From NCBI GenBank assembly GCA_017551665.1, contig JAFZLB010000052.1, positions 1-64,000 of the forward strand: DNA of 64,000 nt. The letters are read 5' to 3'. Source of the DNA: Lachnospiraceae bacterium. Lineage in GTDB: Bacteria; Bacillota; Clostridia; Lachnospirales; Lachnospiraceae. The notes beneath the pieces were generated by a model. It saw only the letters and a program-made list of their open reading frames with translations, made no database searches and was not told the origin of the DNA. Positions 33,750 to 42,146 of this stretch are shown here, in pieces; within the stretch, counting starts at the first letter, position 1; every line of letters starts with the position of its first letter. Position numbers and translations under genes: made by a program.

Positions 33750-34594
33750 AAAAAGGGAAGCTGCTCCGGCGTGCACGTCCGGGAACGATCATCAGTTATG
33801 TTTATCTGACTGTTTTATCACTTGTAGCGGTTTTTCCGCTTTTGTGGATTCTGCTTTCCTCCGTGAAGCCGAAGGGAGAATTGACACAGAATCCAACGGC
33901 GATCCTTCCGTCTTCCGTCACCTGGGAAAACTTCAAAACGGTGTTTCAGCAGTTGAACTTCGGAACAAATGTGAGAAACAGCGTCATCATTGCCGGATCC
34001 ACGACACTGATCGCGATCATCATTGCCTCTCTTGGCGCTTATGGTGTTGTGCGCTTTTTCCCGAGATTCGGGAAGTTCATGACGCGCATTCTGATCACGA
34101 CCTATATGTTTCCGCCAATTTTACTGGCAGTGCCGTACGCAATCATTATGGGTCGCATCGGTCTGATGAACAACAGAGCGGGACTGGTCATTGTCTATTT
34201 GTCAATCACCGTTCCCTATGCACTATGGCTTCTCGTGGGGTTTGTTCACACGGTGCCGCTAGAAATCGAGGAGGCTGCACGGGTGGACGGTGCGAATAAG
34301 ATACAGGTGTTTTATAAGGTTGTATTGCCGATCATGGCGCCCGGTATTGTGGCGGTTGCAATATACACGTTCATCAACGTCTGGAATGAATTTTTGTATT
34401 CGCTGATTATGATGAACAGCACAGAGAAAATGACCATCGCCGTGGCACTGAAATCCCTGACGGGTCAGGAGGTTCTGGACTGGGGCGTGATGATGGCAGC
34501 GTCAACGGTGGTTGTACTGCCGTCCGTTATCTTCTTTATGTTGATACAAAAGAAAATCGCGGGCGGATTGGCGCAGGGTGCGGTGAAGTCTTAA
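33746..34594 (+). CDS. Sugar ABC transporter permease (MalG type)
   Basis: A 282-residue partner permease with six predicted spans and the coupling loop E-E-A-A-R-V-D-G-A-N-K-I-Q. Its ATG overlaps the stop of the MalF-type gene (ATGA), and a GGAGAG site lies just before. It ends in A-Q-G-A-V-K-S, as usual. ATP hydrolysis is probably supplied by the MsmK-like ATPase at 48595. It is followed 28 nt later by the oxidoreductase gene. Confidence 0.92.
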   Translation: MKKGKLLRRARPGTIISYVYLTVLSLVAVFPLLWILLSSVKPKGELTQNPTAILPSSVTWENFKTVFQQLNFGTNVRNSVIIAGSTTLIAIIIASLGAYGVVRFFPRFGKFMTRILITTYMFPPILLAVPYAIIMGRIGLMNNRAGLVIVYLSITVPYALWLLVGFVHTVPLEIEEAARVDGANKIQVFYKVVLPIMAPGIVAVAIYTFINVWNEFLYSLIMMNSTEKMTIAVALKSLTGQEVLDWGVMMAASTVVVLPSVIFFMLIQKKIAGGLAQGAVKS

Positions 34595-34622
34595 AGGTTG
34601 AGCCGCAAAGAAAGGAAAAAAC

Positions 34623-35738
34623 ATGAAAACCGTCAGATATGGAATCATTGGTGTGGGCTACTTTGGCGCGGAGCTGGGAAGAATTTTGAATGAACAGGAA
34701 GGCGCCGAGGTCATTGCCGTTTTGGATCCGGAAAATGGAGAAAAGATTGCGGAGGAATTTGGCTGCGACGCGGAAACGGATATGGAAGTCCTTTGTGCCA
34801 GAGAAGATATTGACGCCGTCATTGTAGCGACGCCGAACTATTTGCACAAAGAGCCTGTGCTGTGCGCCGCAAAAAACAGGAAGCACATCTTCTGCGAAAA
34901 GCCGATTGCGTTGAACTATGCGGATTGCGATGAGATGGTCAAGGCGGCGGAAGCGCAAAATGTCACCTTTATGGCGGGGCATGTTATGAACTTTTTCCGT
35001 AGCGTGCGCCATGCGAAAAAAATGATTTCGGAAGGAAAGATCGGACGCGTGCTCTATGCGCATTCTGCAAGAAACGGATGGGAGGAGCCACAGCCGGAAA
35101 TCAGCTGGAAGAAAATTCGTGAAAAATCAGGCGGTCATCTTTATCACCACATCCATGAGCTGGATTGTATTCAGTTTATCATGGGTCACGCGACGGCGGT
35201 CACGATGACGGGCGGGAATGTTGCGCATACCGGTCCGCAGTTCGGGGATGAAGATGATATGTTGTTTTTGTCTCTGGAATTCGGGAATAATACCTACGCG
35301 ATTTGCGAGTACGGTTCCGCCTTTCACTGGCCGGAGCATTATGTACTGATTCAAGGTACCGAAGGTGCGATTCGGATTGATATGTGCAATGTTGGCATGA
35401 CCGTAAAATGTGCGGACGGAACAGAGGAGCGTTACACCGTACATGAAACACAGAAAGTGGATGATGACCGCCTGCGGATTTATCACAGCACGGAAATGGA
35501 TGGCGCAATTCAATACGGACATCCCGGAAAAAAACCGCCGATGTGGCTGCATGAGATTATGAGAAAAGAAATGATCTGTTTTAACAGCATCATGCACGGC
35601 GCACCGGTGCCGGAGGAGTTTCGTCCGCTGATGACGGGAGAAGCCGCCCGCGCCGCCATCGCAACGGCGGATGCCGCGACGATTTCACTAAAAGAAAATC
35701 GCAAAGTGTTTGTGCATGAGGTGACGGACAGAGCCTGA
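34623..35738 (+). CDS. nanOx: YjhC/NanOx-type 2,7-anhydro-N-acetylneuraminate oxidoreductase
   Basis: A 371-residue Gfo/Idh/MocA oxidoreductase. The N-terminal Rossmann motif is G-I-I-G-V-G-Y-F-G. E92-K93-P-I-A-L and G171-H-L-Y-H-H-I-H-E-L-D carry the catalytic Lys and His. Length and residue pattern (D-P-E-N-G, P-N-Y-L-H-K-E-P-V, A-G-H-x-M-N-F-F, R-N-G-W-E, S-A-F-x-W-P-E-H-Y-V) closely follow what I recall of E. coli YjhC and R. gnavus NanOx. Those NAD-dependent enzymes convert 2,7-anhydro-Neu5Ac to Neu5Ac. It sits at the end of the importer operon. General sugar dehydrogenase is the fallback reading. Confidence 0.88.
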   Translation: MKTVRYGIIGVGYFGAELGRILNEQEGAEVIAVLDPENGEKIAEEFGCDAETDMEVLCAREDIDAVIVATPNYLHKEPVLCAAKNRKHIFCEKPIALNYADCDEMVKAAEAQNVTFMAGHVMNFFRSVRHAKKMISEGKIGRVLYAHSARNGWEEPQPEISWKKIREKSGGHLYHHIHELDCIQFIMGHATAVTMTGGNVAHTGPQFGDEDDMLFLSLEFGNNTYAICEYGSAFHWPEHYVLIQGTEGAIRIDMCNVGMTVKCADGTEERYTVHETQKVDDDRLRIYHSTEMDGAIQYGHPGKKPPMWLHEIMRKEMICFNSIMHGAPVPEEFRPLMTGEAARAAIATADAATISLKENRKVFVHEVTDRA

Positions 35739-35781
35739 TTTCAGCGCATCTTTTCCACCGCGACCCGCATGCTTTCCTCCG

Positions 35782-36240
35782 TCAGAGTGGTTGGGACTTG
35801 ATCCTGATTTTATACACAGCCTTTGTCACCGTTTCGGGGGCGTCTGTCATCATTTTCAACTTGTGCGCCTCGCCGGGGAAAACGATCAGGAAGGAATCCG
35901 GCGCAAGTGTGAGAGGTACTTCGCAGATGCCGTCCATTTTCCAGAAATCCTGTTCCGGATGAGCCTCAATTTCTTTCAGCACGGAGCGTTCCGATACCGC
36001 CACGCGTTCACGTCCTTTACGCATGATATGGATGTCCGCATAGTCACGGTGCATTTCAAAAAACGCTTCCTCCTCCGGCACCGTGCTGTACGAAAAGAGA
36101 TTGACATAGACATCCTCGCCACTGATGTCAACATGCCCCGAAACATCGGACAGATGTGTCTCAATATGCCGGAGCGCCAAATCCAGATTGTCATCAAGAC
36201 GAAGATAACGGGAAACATTGCTCAGTTTGTCGTAAATCAT
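35782..36240 (-). CDS. YhcH/YjgK/YiaL-family (DUF386) protein
   Basis: A 152-residue beta-sandwich protein. Typical features are F-E-M-H-R-D-Y-A-D-I-H and the C-terminal L-I-V-F-P-G-E-A-H-K, whose histidines bind metal. Family members are encoded in sialic-acid clusters, where some act on anomers of sialic acid. It converges on the oxidoreductase gene with a 43-nt gap. The last codons are duplicated upstream of tdk. It lies 38 nt downstream of the hybrid kinase on the same strand. Confidence 0.88.
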   Translation of the reverse strand: MIYDKLSNVSRYLRLDDNLDLALRHIETHLSDVSGHVDISGEDVYVNLFSYSTVPEEEAFFEMHRDYADIHIMRKGRERVAVSERSVLKEIEAHPEQDFWKMDGICEVPLTLAPDSFLIVFPGEAHKLKMMTDAPETVTKAVYKIRIKSQPL

Positions 36241-36278
36241 GGTATCCTCCTCAATCGTAAAAAAGCGTTTCAGTCTTC

Positions 36279-38765
36279 TTAGCCCGCCTTTTCCGCCGCG
36301 GCCCGCAGGCCTTCCCAGTCCGAATTCTGCGCAAGGCGGCGGAGGTTGTCGAGGCGCTCCCTGTCTTCCGCGGGGACGCGGTAGCCGCCGGCCTGCTCCA
36401 GCACACGCCGGATGCCGTCCTGGTCATAAGCGGCGGCAAGCTCCCGCACGGCCTCATACAGTTCGGCAAGTTCTTCCGCTTTCATTTCGGGAAGCTCCGG
36501 TTGCCGATCCTCCGGCGGTGCTTCCAGGAAGGGCTTCAGATCTTCCCGCAGCTGCCGGTACATTTGCAGCAGCCGGGGGGTCGATTCGCGTTCAAAGCGA
36601 AGCGCGTCCGCATATTTTTCGGAGCCTTCTTCCGCTTCCGTCAGCAGATTTCCGTTCGCTTCCAGCTCCTTTGCGAGCGCCGAGAGTTCCGCCGCACCGA
36701 TGAGCAAGGCGCTGGATTTCAGGGCATGCACCTTGATGGTGTAGTTTTTGTAATCCCCTTCCTCCGCCAGACGCGAGATCTCATCCGCGTTGGATTCCGT
36801 CAGTTCATAGAACTTGCCGAGTGCCCGTTTCAGGATTTTGTCATCGGGCAGGTGGGTGTTTGCCTCCGCGTAATCCAGCGCGTCCACCGAGGCATACATC
36901 TTTGCCAGCGCCGTGTCGCCTTCTTCCGCCTGCGGCGTTTCCGCTATTTGCACGCTTGCCCCGTCGCCCGGCAGGGACAGCACCTTTTCCGCGGGAAGAT
37001 AGCGGATGAGCGCGGCCTCCAGCGCAGCAATTTCCACCGGCTTGGACAGATAATCGTGGAAGCCTTCCGACAGATAACGTTCCTTCGCGCCGTGTACCGC
37101 GTCTGCCGTCAGACAGATGATGACGGTGTCCGTATTCAGACCGTCCTTCTGCTCGCGGATGGCGCGCATGGTCTGCGTCCCGTCCATTTCCGGCATCCGG
37201 TAATCCATCAGAATCAGGTCATAGCGGGTGTTTCTCGTCATGGTCAGTGCCTGCTGTCCGCCCGAAGCCGTATCCAGCCGCAGCTGCGTCTGCTGCAACA
37301 GACCCTGTATGACGAGCAGATTCATTTCCGTATCATCGACCGCAAGAACCCTCGCTTCCGGCGCACGGAAGGGTGCGTGATAAGTCGCGCGGTCATCGAG
37401 GCTGCGTTCGAATTTGGTCTTAAAGTCCCCGATCGGCTCATCGGAGAGGATGGTCTGGGGGAGAATGAGCGTGAAGGCGGAGCCCTTTCCGTACGCGCTT
37501 TCCACCCGCACTTCGCCGTGCATCATCTGCACCAGATGCTTTGTGATGGCAAGCCCGAGGCCTGTTCCCTCAATCGTGCTGTTTTTCTGCAGATCAAAAC
37601 GCTCGAAGCGGGCAAAGAGCTTGCCGATGTCCTCCTCGCGGATGCCGATGCCCGTGTCGGTCACGGTGATGATCAGGCGCAGCGTCCGCTCCGCCCGTTC
37701 CCCGCGTACCGAAAGGGTGATGCTGCCGGTGTCCGTGTATTTGACGGCGTTGTTCAGGATGTTGGTGATGACCTGGCGCACGCGGATCTCGTCGCCCAAA
37801 AGGCGGTCCGGCAACGTTTCGTCCACATCCGTCACAAAGCCCAGATCCTTTTTGCCGGCCTTGAAGTGAATCATGTTGCTGACGTCATTCAAAACGGAAC
37901 TCAAAAGATATTCCGCTTCGATGATATCCATCCGCCGTTCCTCAATCTTGGAAAAGTCCAGAATATCGTTGATGATCGCCAGCAGATTGTGGCCCGCGCT
38001 TTCCACGTTGACGGCGTAGTTTTTGATCATTTGAAACTTCTTTTTCAGCACCTCCGGATCGGAAAGATCCTCCAGCTCCGCCGCGGTGCTTTCCCGCAGG
38101 ATCAGCTCGTTCATGCCGAGCACGGCGTTGATCGGTGTGCGGATCTCATGGCTGGTATTCGCGAGGAAATCCGACTTTGCCGCATTGGCGCGCCGGGCTT
38201 CCTCAATGGCGTCGTCCTGCCGGATTTTTGCCCGCACGGCGATGTACTGCGCGATGATACAGATAATGATTTCCAAAAGATAGAGCAGCGGCAGACGCCG
38301 GTAATACTCCTCCGGAAAGCGGTATCCCGACAGGTGCAGCGGCGTGGTCATGTAGATGGTCATGCCAATGAAAATGACGGTACAAAAGCCCGTGGCCAGT
38401 ACCATGTTGTAGGAAAAAAAGCAGGCGGGGCCCGCGATGAAAATCAGAAAGATGCTGGTACCGCCGGTGCCGCCCGTGTACAGGAAATAGGCGAAGACAA
38501 ACCAGTAAACACAGGCCTCGATGAAGATGCCGAAATACAAGAGCCCGCCCTTCGTCCGGTTCGTGCGCTTGCAGTAATAATAAATGCCGGTGCCGAGCGC
38601 CGTCATCAGACCGCAGACCAGCGCCACCCATCCGACCCTTGGCGTGTCATGCATAAAATTGTCAATGGAGAGATAAAAGCTGAACAGCATCATGCAAAGC
38701 GATGTCGCGATAATCCGCGGCAGACTGATCTCCATATACCGTTCATCAATCCGGAATCGCTTCAT
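36279..38765 (-). CDS. Hybrid sensor histidine kinase with receiver and Hpt domains
   Basis: An 828-residue membrane kinase. Six predicted spans occupy the first 185 residues. A coiled linker (A-R-R-A-N-A-A-K-S) leads to HisKA with F-L-A-N-T-S-H-E-I-R-T-P at about 210. HATPase motifs follow (N-A-V-K-Y-T; D-T-G-I-G-I; E-G-T-G-L-G-L-A-I). The receiver has phospho-Asp in L-I-L-M-D-Y-R-M-P at about 520, and an Hpt domain has V-H-A-L-K-S-S at about 678. No separate output regulator is adjacent; the final 90 residues are an acidic helical tail of unknown role. The input signal is unknown. Confidence 0.92.
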   Translation of the reverse strand: MKRFRIDERYMEISLPRIIATSLCMMLFSFYLSIDNFMHDTPRVGWVALVCGLMTALGTGIYYYCKRTNRTKGGLLYFGIFIEACVYWFVFAYFLYTGGTGGTSIFLIFIAGPACFFSYNMVLATGFCTVIFIGMTIYMTTPLHLSGYRFPEEYYRRLPLLYLLEIIICIIAQYIAVRAKIRQDDAIEEARRANAAKSDFLANTSHEIRTPINAVLGMNELILRESTAAELEDLSDPEVLKKKFQMIKNYAVNVESAGHNLLAIINDILDFSKIEERRMDIIEAEYLLSSVLNDVSNMIHFKAGKKDLGFVTDVDETLPDRLLGDEIRVRQVITNILNNAVKYTDTGSITLSVRGERAERTLRLIITVTDTGIGIREEDIGKLFARFERFDLQKNSTIEGTGLGLAITKHLVQMMHGEVRVESAYGKGSAFTLILPQTILSDEPIGDFKTKFERSLDDRATYHAPFRAPEARVLAVDDTEMNLLVIQGLLQQTQLRLDTASGGQQALTMTRNTRYDLILMDYRMPEMDGTQTMRAIREQKDGLNTDTVIICLTADAVHGAKERYLSEGFHDYLSKPVEIAALEAALIRYLPAEKVLSLPGDGASVQIAETPQAEEGDTALAKMYASVDALDYAEANTHLPDDKILKRALGKFYELTESNADEISRLAEEGDYKNYTIKVHALKSSALLIGAAELSALAKELEANGNLLTEAEEGSEKYADALRFERESTPRLLQMYRQLREDLKPFLEAPPEDRQPELPEMKAEELAELYEAVRELAAAYDQDGIRRVLEQAGGYRVPAEDRERLDNLRRLAQNSDWEGLRAAAEKAG

Positions 38766-38816
38766 GCCCTGTGTCCGTAAAGAAAATGCGCAACAACAAC
38801 GCCCTGTGGGAACACC

Positions 38817-39716
38817 TTATTTTACCACACTCCCCTCCTGTTCCGCCATCCCCGAAGGCGCCGGTTTTCGCAGCATGGAAACGATGGCGACCAGCATCAC
38901 GGCAATCAGAAGGACGTTCAGAACCGTTGCGTTGACGGTGATGGCAAAGAGGATTCCCAGCACCGCGCCGCATACGCCGAAGAGCACCGCGGCGCAGCAG
39001 AGCTTTTGGTGATAGCGCCGGCTTTTGATCACAGAGACCGCGCCGCTCATCGGGCCGATGCTGCCCATGACCAGGATGAGCGTGAGTGTGCCAAGCGGAG
39101 ACATGCCGAGAATCAGAAAGAAGGCCGTGCCCGCGGGCTTCATCGGCACGCCGATCATGTTGACGACGCCCCAGAAGACAGAAAACACAAGCGCCGCGGC
39201 AAGCTGCGGCGGCGTCAGGCCGGTTGCCGTGCCCGCCCCGCCTTCGGAGACGATGATTTTCACGATGAGCGCGATCATGGAACCGATCAGCGCGATGCCC
39301 ATCACACGGCGGATTTTTGCCCCGTCCATCCGCCCGACCAGCCGCGTGCCGAGGACGGCGCCCGCAGCGATGGAGACGCAGCAGACCAGAAGCGTGCGCA
39401 GCTCCACCGGGTTTTCCACCCGCAGCAGCGAAAAGGCCATGACGGAGCTCGGCACCAGCCCCGCCGCCACCAGCGTTCCCGGCAGCTTCTTATCCTCCGC
39501 AAGCCGCAGCTTCTGGTAAAGAATGGTGTTCAGCAGATAGTCGGAGATGCCGAGCGTGGCCAGCACAAACACCACAAACTCCGCCGCCCCGAGGACGGCG
39601 AAACTTCCGTTCTCCGCCCGCACGCTTTCGCGCTCGCGAAAGGCCCGCAGCAGAAGAAAGGCGCCAAGCAATATGCCGCACACAAGTACGGCGGTTCCGA
39701 TCCCTTTTTGTATCAT
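38817..39716 (-). CDS. TauE/SafE-family sulfite exporter-like permease
   Basis: A 299-residue protein with about eight hydrophobic spans and two related halves, the plan of the TSUP (TauE/SafE, DUF81) family. Each half has an A-x-G-A-x-L-G-T-like turn (A-A-G-A-V-L-G-T; C-G-A-V-L-G-I). Such proteins export sulfite, sulfoacetate or related anions, but the substrate cannot be told here. It lies 51 nt upstream of the hybrid kinase gene on the same strand. Confidence 0.82.
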   Translation of the reverse strand: MIQKGIGTAVLVCGILLGAFLLLRAFRERESVRAENGSFAVLGAAEFVVFVLATLGISDYLLNTILYQKLRLAEDKKLPGTLVAAGLVPSSVMAFSLLRVENPVELRTLLVCCVSIAAGAVLGTRLVGRMDGAKIRRVMGIALIGSMIALIVKIIVSEGGAGTATGLTPPQLAAALVFSVFWGVVNMIGVPMKPAGTAFFLILGMSPLGTLTLILVMGSIGPMSGAVSVIKSRRYHQKLCCAAVLFGVCGAVLGILFAITVNATVLNVLLIAVMLVAIVSMLRKPAPSGMAEQEGSVVK

Positions 39717-39769
39717 GTTTTAGGTATAGCGCGGATGCAGCGGAATGTCAAATCCTGCGGATCCGACAG

Positions 39770-39804
39770 TTGCGAAATATCATTTTTGCGATATAATGAT
39801 ATCG
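39770..39804 (+). promoter_or_regulatory. Promoter and operator of the DUF5678-like gene
   Basis: TTGCGA (39770-39775), a 16-nt spacer and TATAAT (39792-39797) form a promoter. The inverted repeat CGATAT (39789-39794)/ATATCG (39799-39804) overlaps the -10 box, suggesting a bound repressor. Confidence 0.65.
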
Positions 39805-39833
39805 AAGTAAACGGCAGGGGAGATTTGGCATTG

Positions 39834-40214
39834 GTGAGCAGTGAATGTAGGGAAAAGCGATCGAAAATGCGTGAACGTGTTTTGCAGGCAGAACAGGAGC
39901 GTCTGGACGGCGTCGAAGGTATCACTATAGTGGAAGCGAGAAAAAGTATACAAGAGAAGATCACATACTCCGAGGAACGCAGATATAAAGACTACCGTTT
40001 TTTTATGGATCATTGCACGTCGTTTTATAAGGAGTATGGCAAGGGCTACATAGCAATCAGGGACAGACGGGTCTTGGGTCATTTCAGATCAATCATAAGT
40101 GCCTACAAGGCGCTCACAAAACAGTATCCGGCAGGAACATACCTGATACAGGAATGTATCGAAGACAAAGACTCCTATCATGAGAGTATTCAGAGTGTCT
40201 TTTTGTTTGAATAA
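39834..40214 (+). CDS. Small antitoxin-like protein with DUF5678-like C-terminus
   Basis: About 126 residues from a GTG at 39834. AGGGGAG at 39815-39821 also fits a TTG at 39831, so the start is not certain. The N-terminal half (M-R-E-R-V-L-Q-A-E-Q-E-R-L-D-G-V-E-G) resembles short RelB/Phd-type antitoxins. The C-terminal half (Y-G-K-G-Y-I-A-I-R-D-R-R-V-L-G-H-F and the closing Y-H-E-S-I-Q-S-V-F) resembles DUF5678. No toxin gene accompanies it. The first 270 codons of the longer open frame are antisense to the TauE-like gene and are not coding. Confidence 0.7.
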   Translation: MSSECREKRSKMRERVLQAEQERLDGVEGITIVEARKSIQEKITYSEERRYKDYRFFMDHCTSFYKEYGKGYIAIRDRRVLGHFRSIISAYKALTKQYPAGTYLIQECIEDKDSYHESIQSVFLFE

Positions 40215-40343
40215 CATGCGTTTATGAAGAAGTCCGGAGCGTTTACCATTCGCGAAAACGGAATAAAAACGTGATTTCGCGAGGAGACTTTTCCATCACA
40301 AATCCCAAAAAGAAAACCACCTTCAGTTTTCGCCTGCCCTCAA

Positions 40344-42146
40344 TCACTGAGATTGACTTTGAGAGGGAGTCTGATGTAAGGGAATCCGGACAGAAACGGT
40401 AGTTCCCTTGTTCTTTTCGCTTTCGCAGGAGAGACCGTAAGGCGCGCCGTAGGACAGGCGCAGCCGCGCGTGGATGTTGCGGATGCCGTAGCCGCCCGCT
40501 GTCGTGGTCACCTCTTCCGTTTCTCCGAAATATTGCGCTACTTCCTCCGATGTCATCCCGACGCCGTCGTCTGTAACCTGCAGGACCGCGTCGTTCCCCT
40601 CCCGAAAGGCGCGCACCGTGATGGTTCCGTTGGAGGATTCTTTTTCAAAGATGCCGTGGATCATCGCGTTTTCGATCAGCGGCTGCAGTACAATCTTGAT
40701 GATGCTTACGTCCTCAATTTCTTCCTCAATTTCCCAGTACACCGTAATCTGATCCGCGAAGCGAAACTTTTGGATGCCGACATAGGCTCTTGCGTGCGCG
40801 ATTTCACTTCTGATCGGAATGCGGTCGGAGCCCTTGCTCAGGGAGATGCGATAAAACGTCGCGAGCGCGCCGACAAGCTCCCGAATCTCCGGCGAATCCT
40901 TTTCAAAGGCAAAGGAGTTGATGGTGTCAAGCGTGTTGTAGAGAAAGTGCGGATTGATCTGCGCCTGCAGGGCTTTGAGTTCAAGATTCTTGATTTCCAT
41001 GCCCTGTCGCACCTGCGCGTCCATCAGCTCCCGAAGATGCGCTACCATGTTATTGAAATGATCTATGAGCTGACCGACCTCATCCTTTCCCGGCGAAAGC
41101 GGTGCCACATCCATGCGGCCGGATTCCACTTCCTGCATCCGCTCCGACAGCAGACGGATGCGTCTGGTCAGAAGCGCACTGATGAGTACCGCCGCGGCCA
41201 GTGCCAGCACAACCAAAAAGACGGCAACCAGCAGCAGGTTGTTGCGAAGCTTTGCGCCGGGAGCGGCAATTTCCCGGTGGGGGATGACGGTGACGAGATG
41301 CCAGCCGGTATCCGGCAGCGTGGTGCAATACGAATAGCAGGCCTCGCCGCCGGCAAAAACACTTTGCCATTCCTCTCCCGCATTGTTTGTGATCTGCTCC
41401 AGTTCTTTCCCGGATAAAGGCAGTGCGTCCGGCCTGCCGTAAGACAGCAGGATGTCTTCCCCGTCCAAAAGAAGCACGACACCCTGTTCCGTTACGGAAG
41501 AGCCGTGCAGCGCGTTCATCATTTCCTCTCCGGACAAATCCACACGCAGCACGGCGAGCGGACTGCCGGGCGAGCGCGGATTGTACAGCATCCGCATGCA
41601 GGAAAAAGAAGCGTCCTTCCTGTCCGCAAAGTCTTTTGGTGAAAACCACTGATGGCTGTGCTCCTCGTTGAACAGCGCAAATTTCGGAAGAGAGCTGATT
41701 TCGGACAAAGACCGCAGAATCTGTCCGTCAGCGGAAGAAAGCCCGGGTGCGTCGATATAAAGGCAGATGCTGCTGACACCTCCCAGAAGCTTCAGGTTTT
41801 CAAATTCCGCAGAAAGCGCCCGGTAATCCTCCAGTTGCTGGAGATAAGTATAATCCGGTGCGTCGGGTTCGGCGCTCCGGTAGACGATATCCTCGTAAAT
41901 CAGGAGAGAGACCACATCGGTTGCGCGGTTGGTTTTTGTGTTAATTGCGGTAATCGTATCATAAAAGGCCTTATAAGCAGCCGAGAGCGTCTGTTCCCGC
42001 ATGGTGTCCCTTGTGTGCGACACCGCGTAAAAGGCAAAAAAGCCAAAGGGCAGAAGAAGCAATGCGGAAAACAGCACAATCATCTTTGTGCGAAGACCGG
42101 TGTCCCGGATCAGACCCTGCAGCGTTTTTGTCATGCGCTTACGCAT
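40344..42146 (-). CDS. YesM-type sensor histidine kinase
   Basis: A 600-residue kinase. A first span at about residues 15-38, an extracellular sensor (about 40-290), a second span at about 295-315 and a HAMP domain precede the His_kinase domain. The phospho-His lies in L-Q-A-Q-I-N-P-H-F-L-Y-N-T at about 397, and the HATPase has N-A-M-I-H-G and D-D-G-V-G-M. The start at 42146 overlaps the regulator stop by 8 nt. This type senses sugars together with the YesN regulator and controls the divergent importer operon. Confidence 0.92.
   Translation of the reverse strand: MRKRMTKTLQGLIRDTGLRTKMIVLFSALLLLPFGFFAFYAVSHTRDTMREQTLSAAYKAFYDTITAINTKTNRATDVVSLLIYEDIVYRSAEPDAPDYTYLQQLEDYRALSAEFENLKLLGGVSSICLYIDAPGLSSADGQILRSLSEISSLPKFALFNEEHSHQWFSPKDFADRKDASFSCMRMLYNPRSPGSPLAVLRVDLSGEEMMNALHGSSVTEQGVVLLLDGEDILLSYGRPDALPLSGKELEQITNNAGEEWQSVFAGGEACYSYCTTLPDTGWHLVTVIPHREIAAPGAKLRNNLLLVAVFLVVLALAAAVLISALLTRRIRLLSERMQEVESGRMDVAPLSPGKDEVGQLIDHFNNMVAHLRELMDAQVRQGMEIKNLELKALQAQINPHFLYNTLDTINSFAFEKDSPEIRELVGALATFYRISLSKGSDRIPIRSEIAHARAYVGIQKFRFADQITVYWEIEEEIEDVSIIKIVLQPLIENAMIHGIFEKESSNGTITVRAFREGNDAVLQVTDDGVGMTSEEVAQYFGETEEVTTTAGGYGIRNIHARLRLSYGAPYGLSCESEKNKGTTVSVRIPLHQTPSQSQSQ

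Noticed and set aside
36501..38780. 759-codon plus-strand open frame opposite the hybrid kinase
   Set aside because: The minus strand encodes a complete kinase with all motifs; the plus frame is an antisense shadow of GC-rich codons.
39006..39830. Long plus-strand frame upstream of the DUF5678-like gene
   Set aside because: It is antisense to the TauE/SafE-like permease and has a composition typical of shadow frames; only the part after about 39831 is coding.
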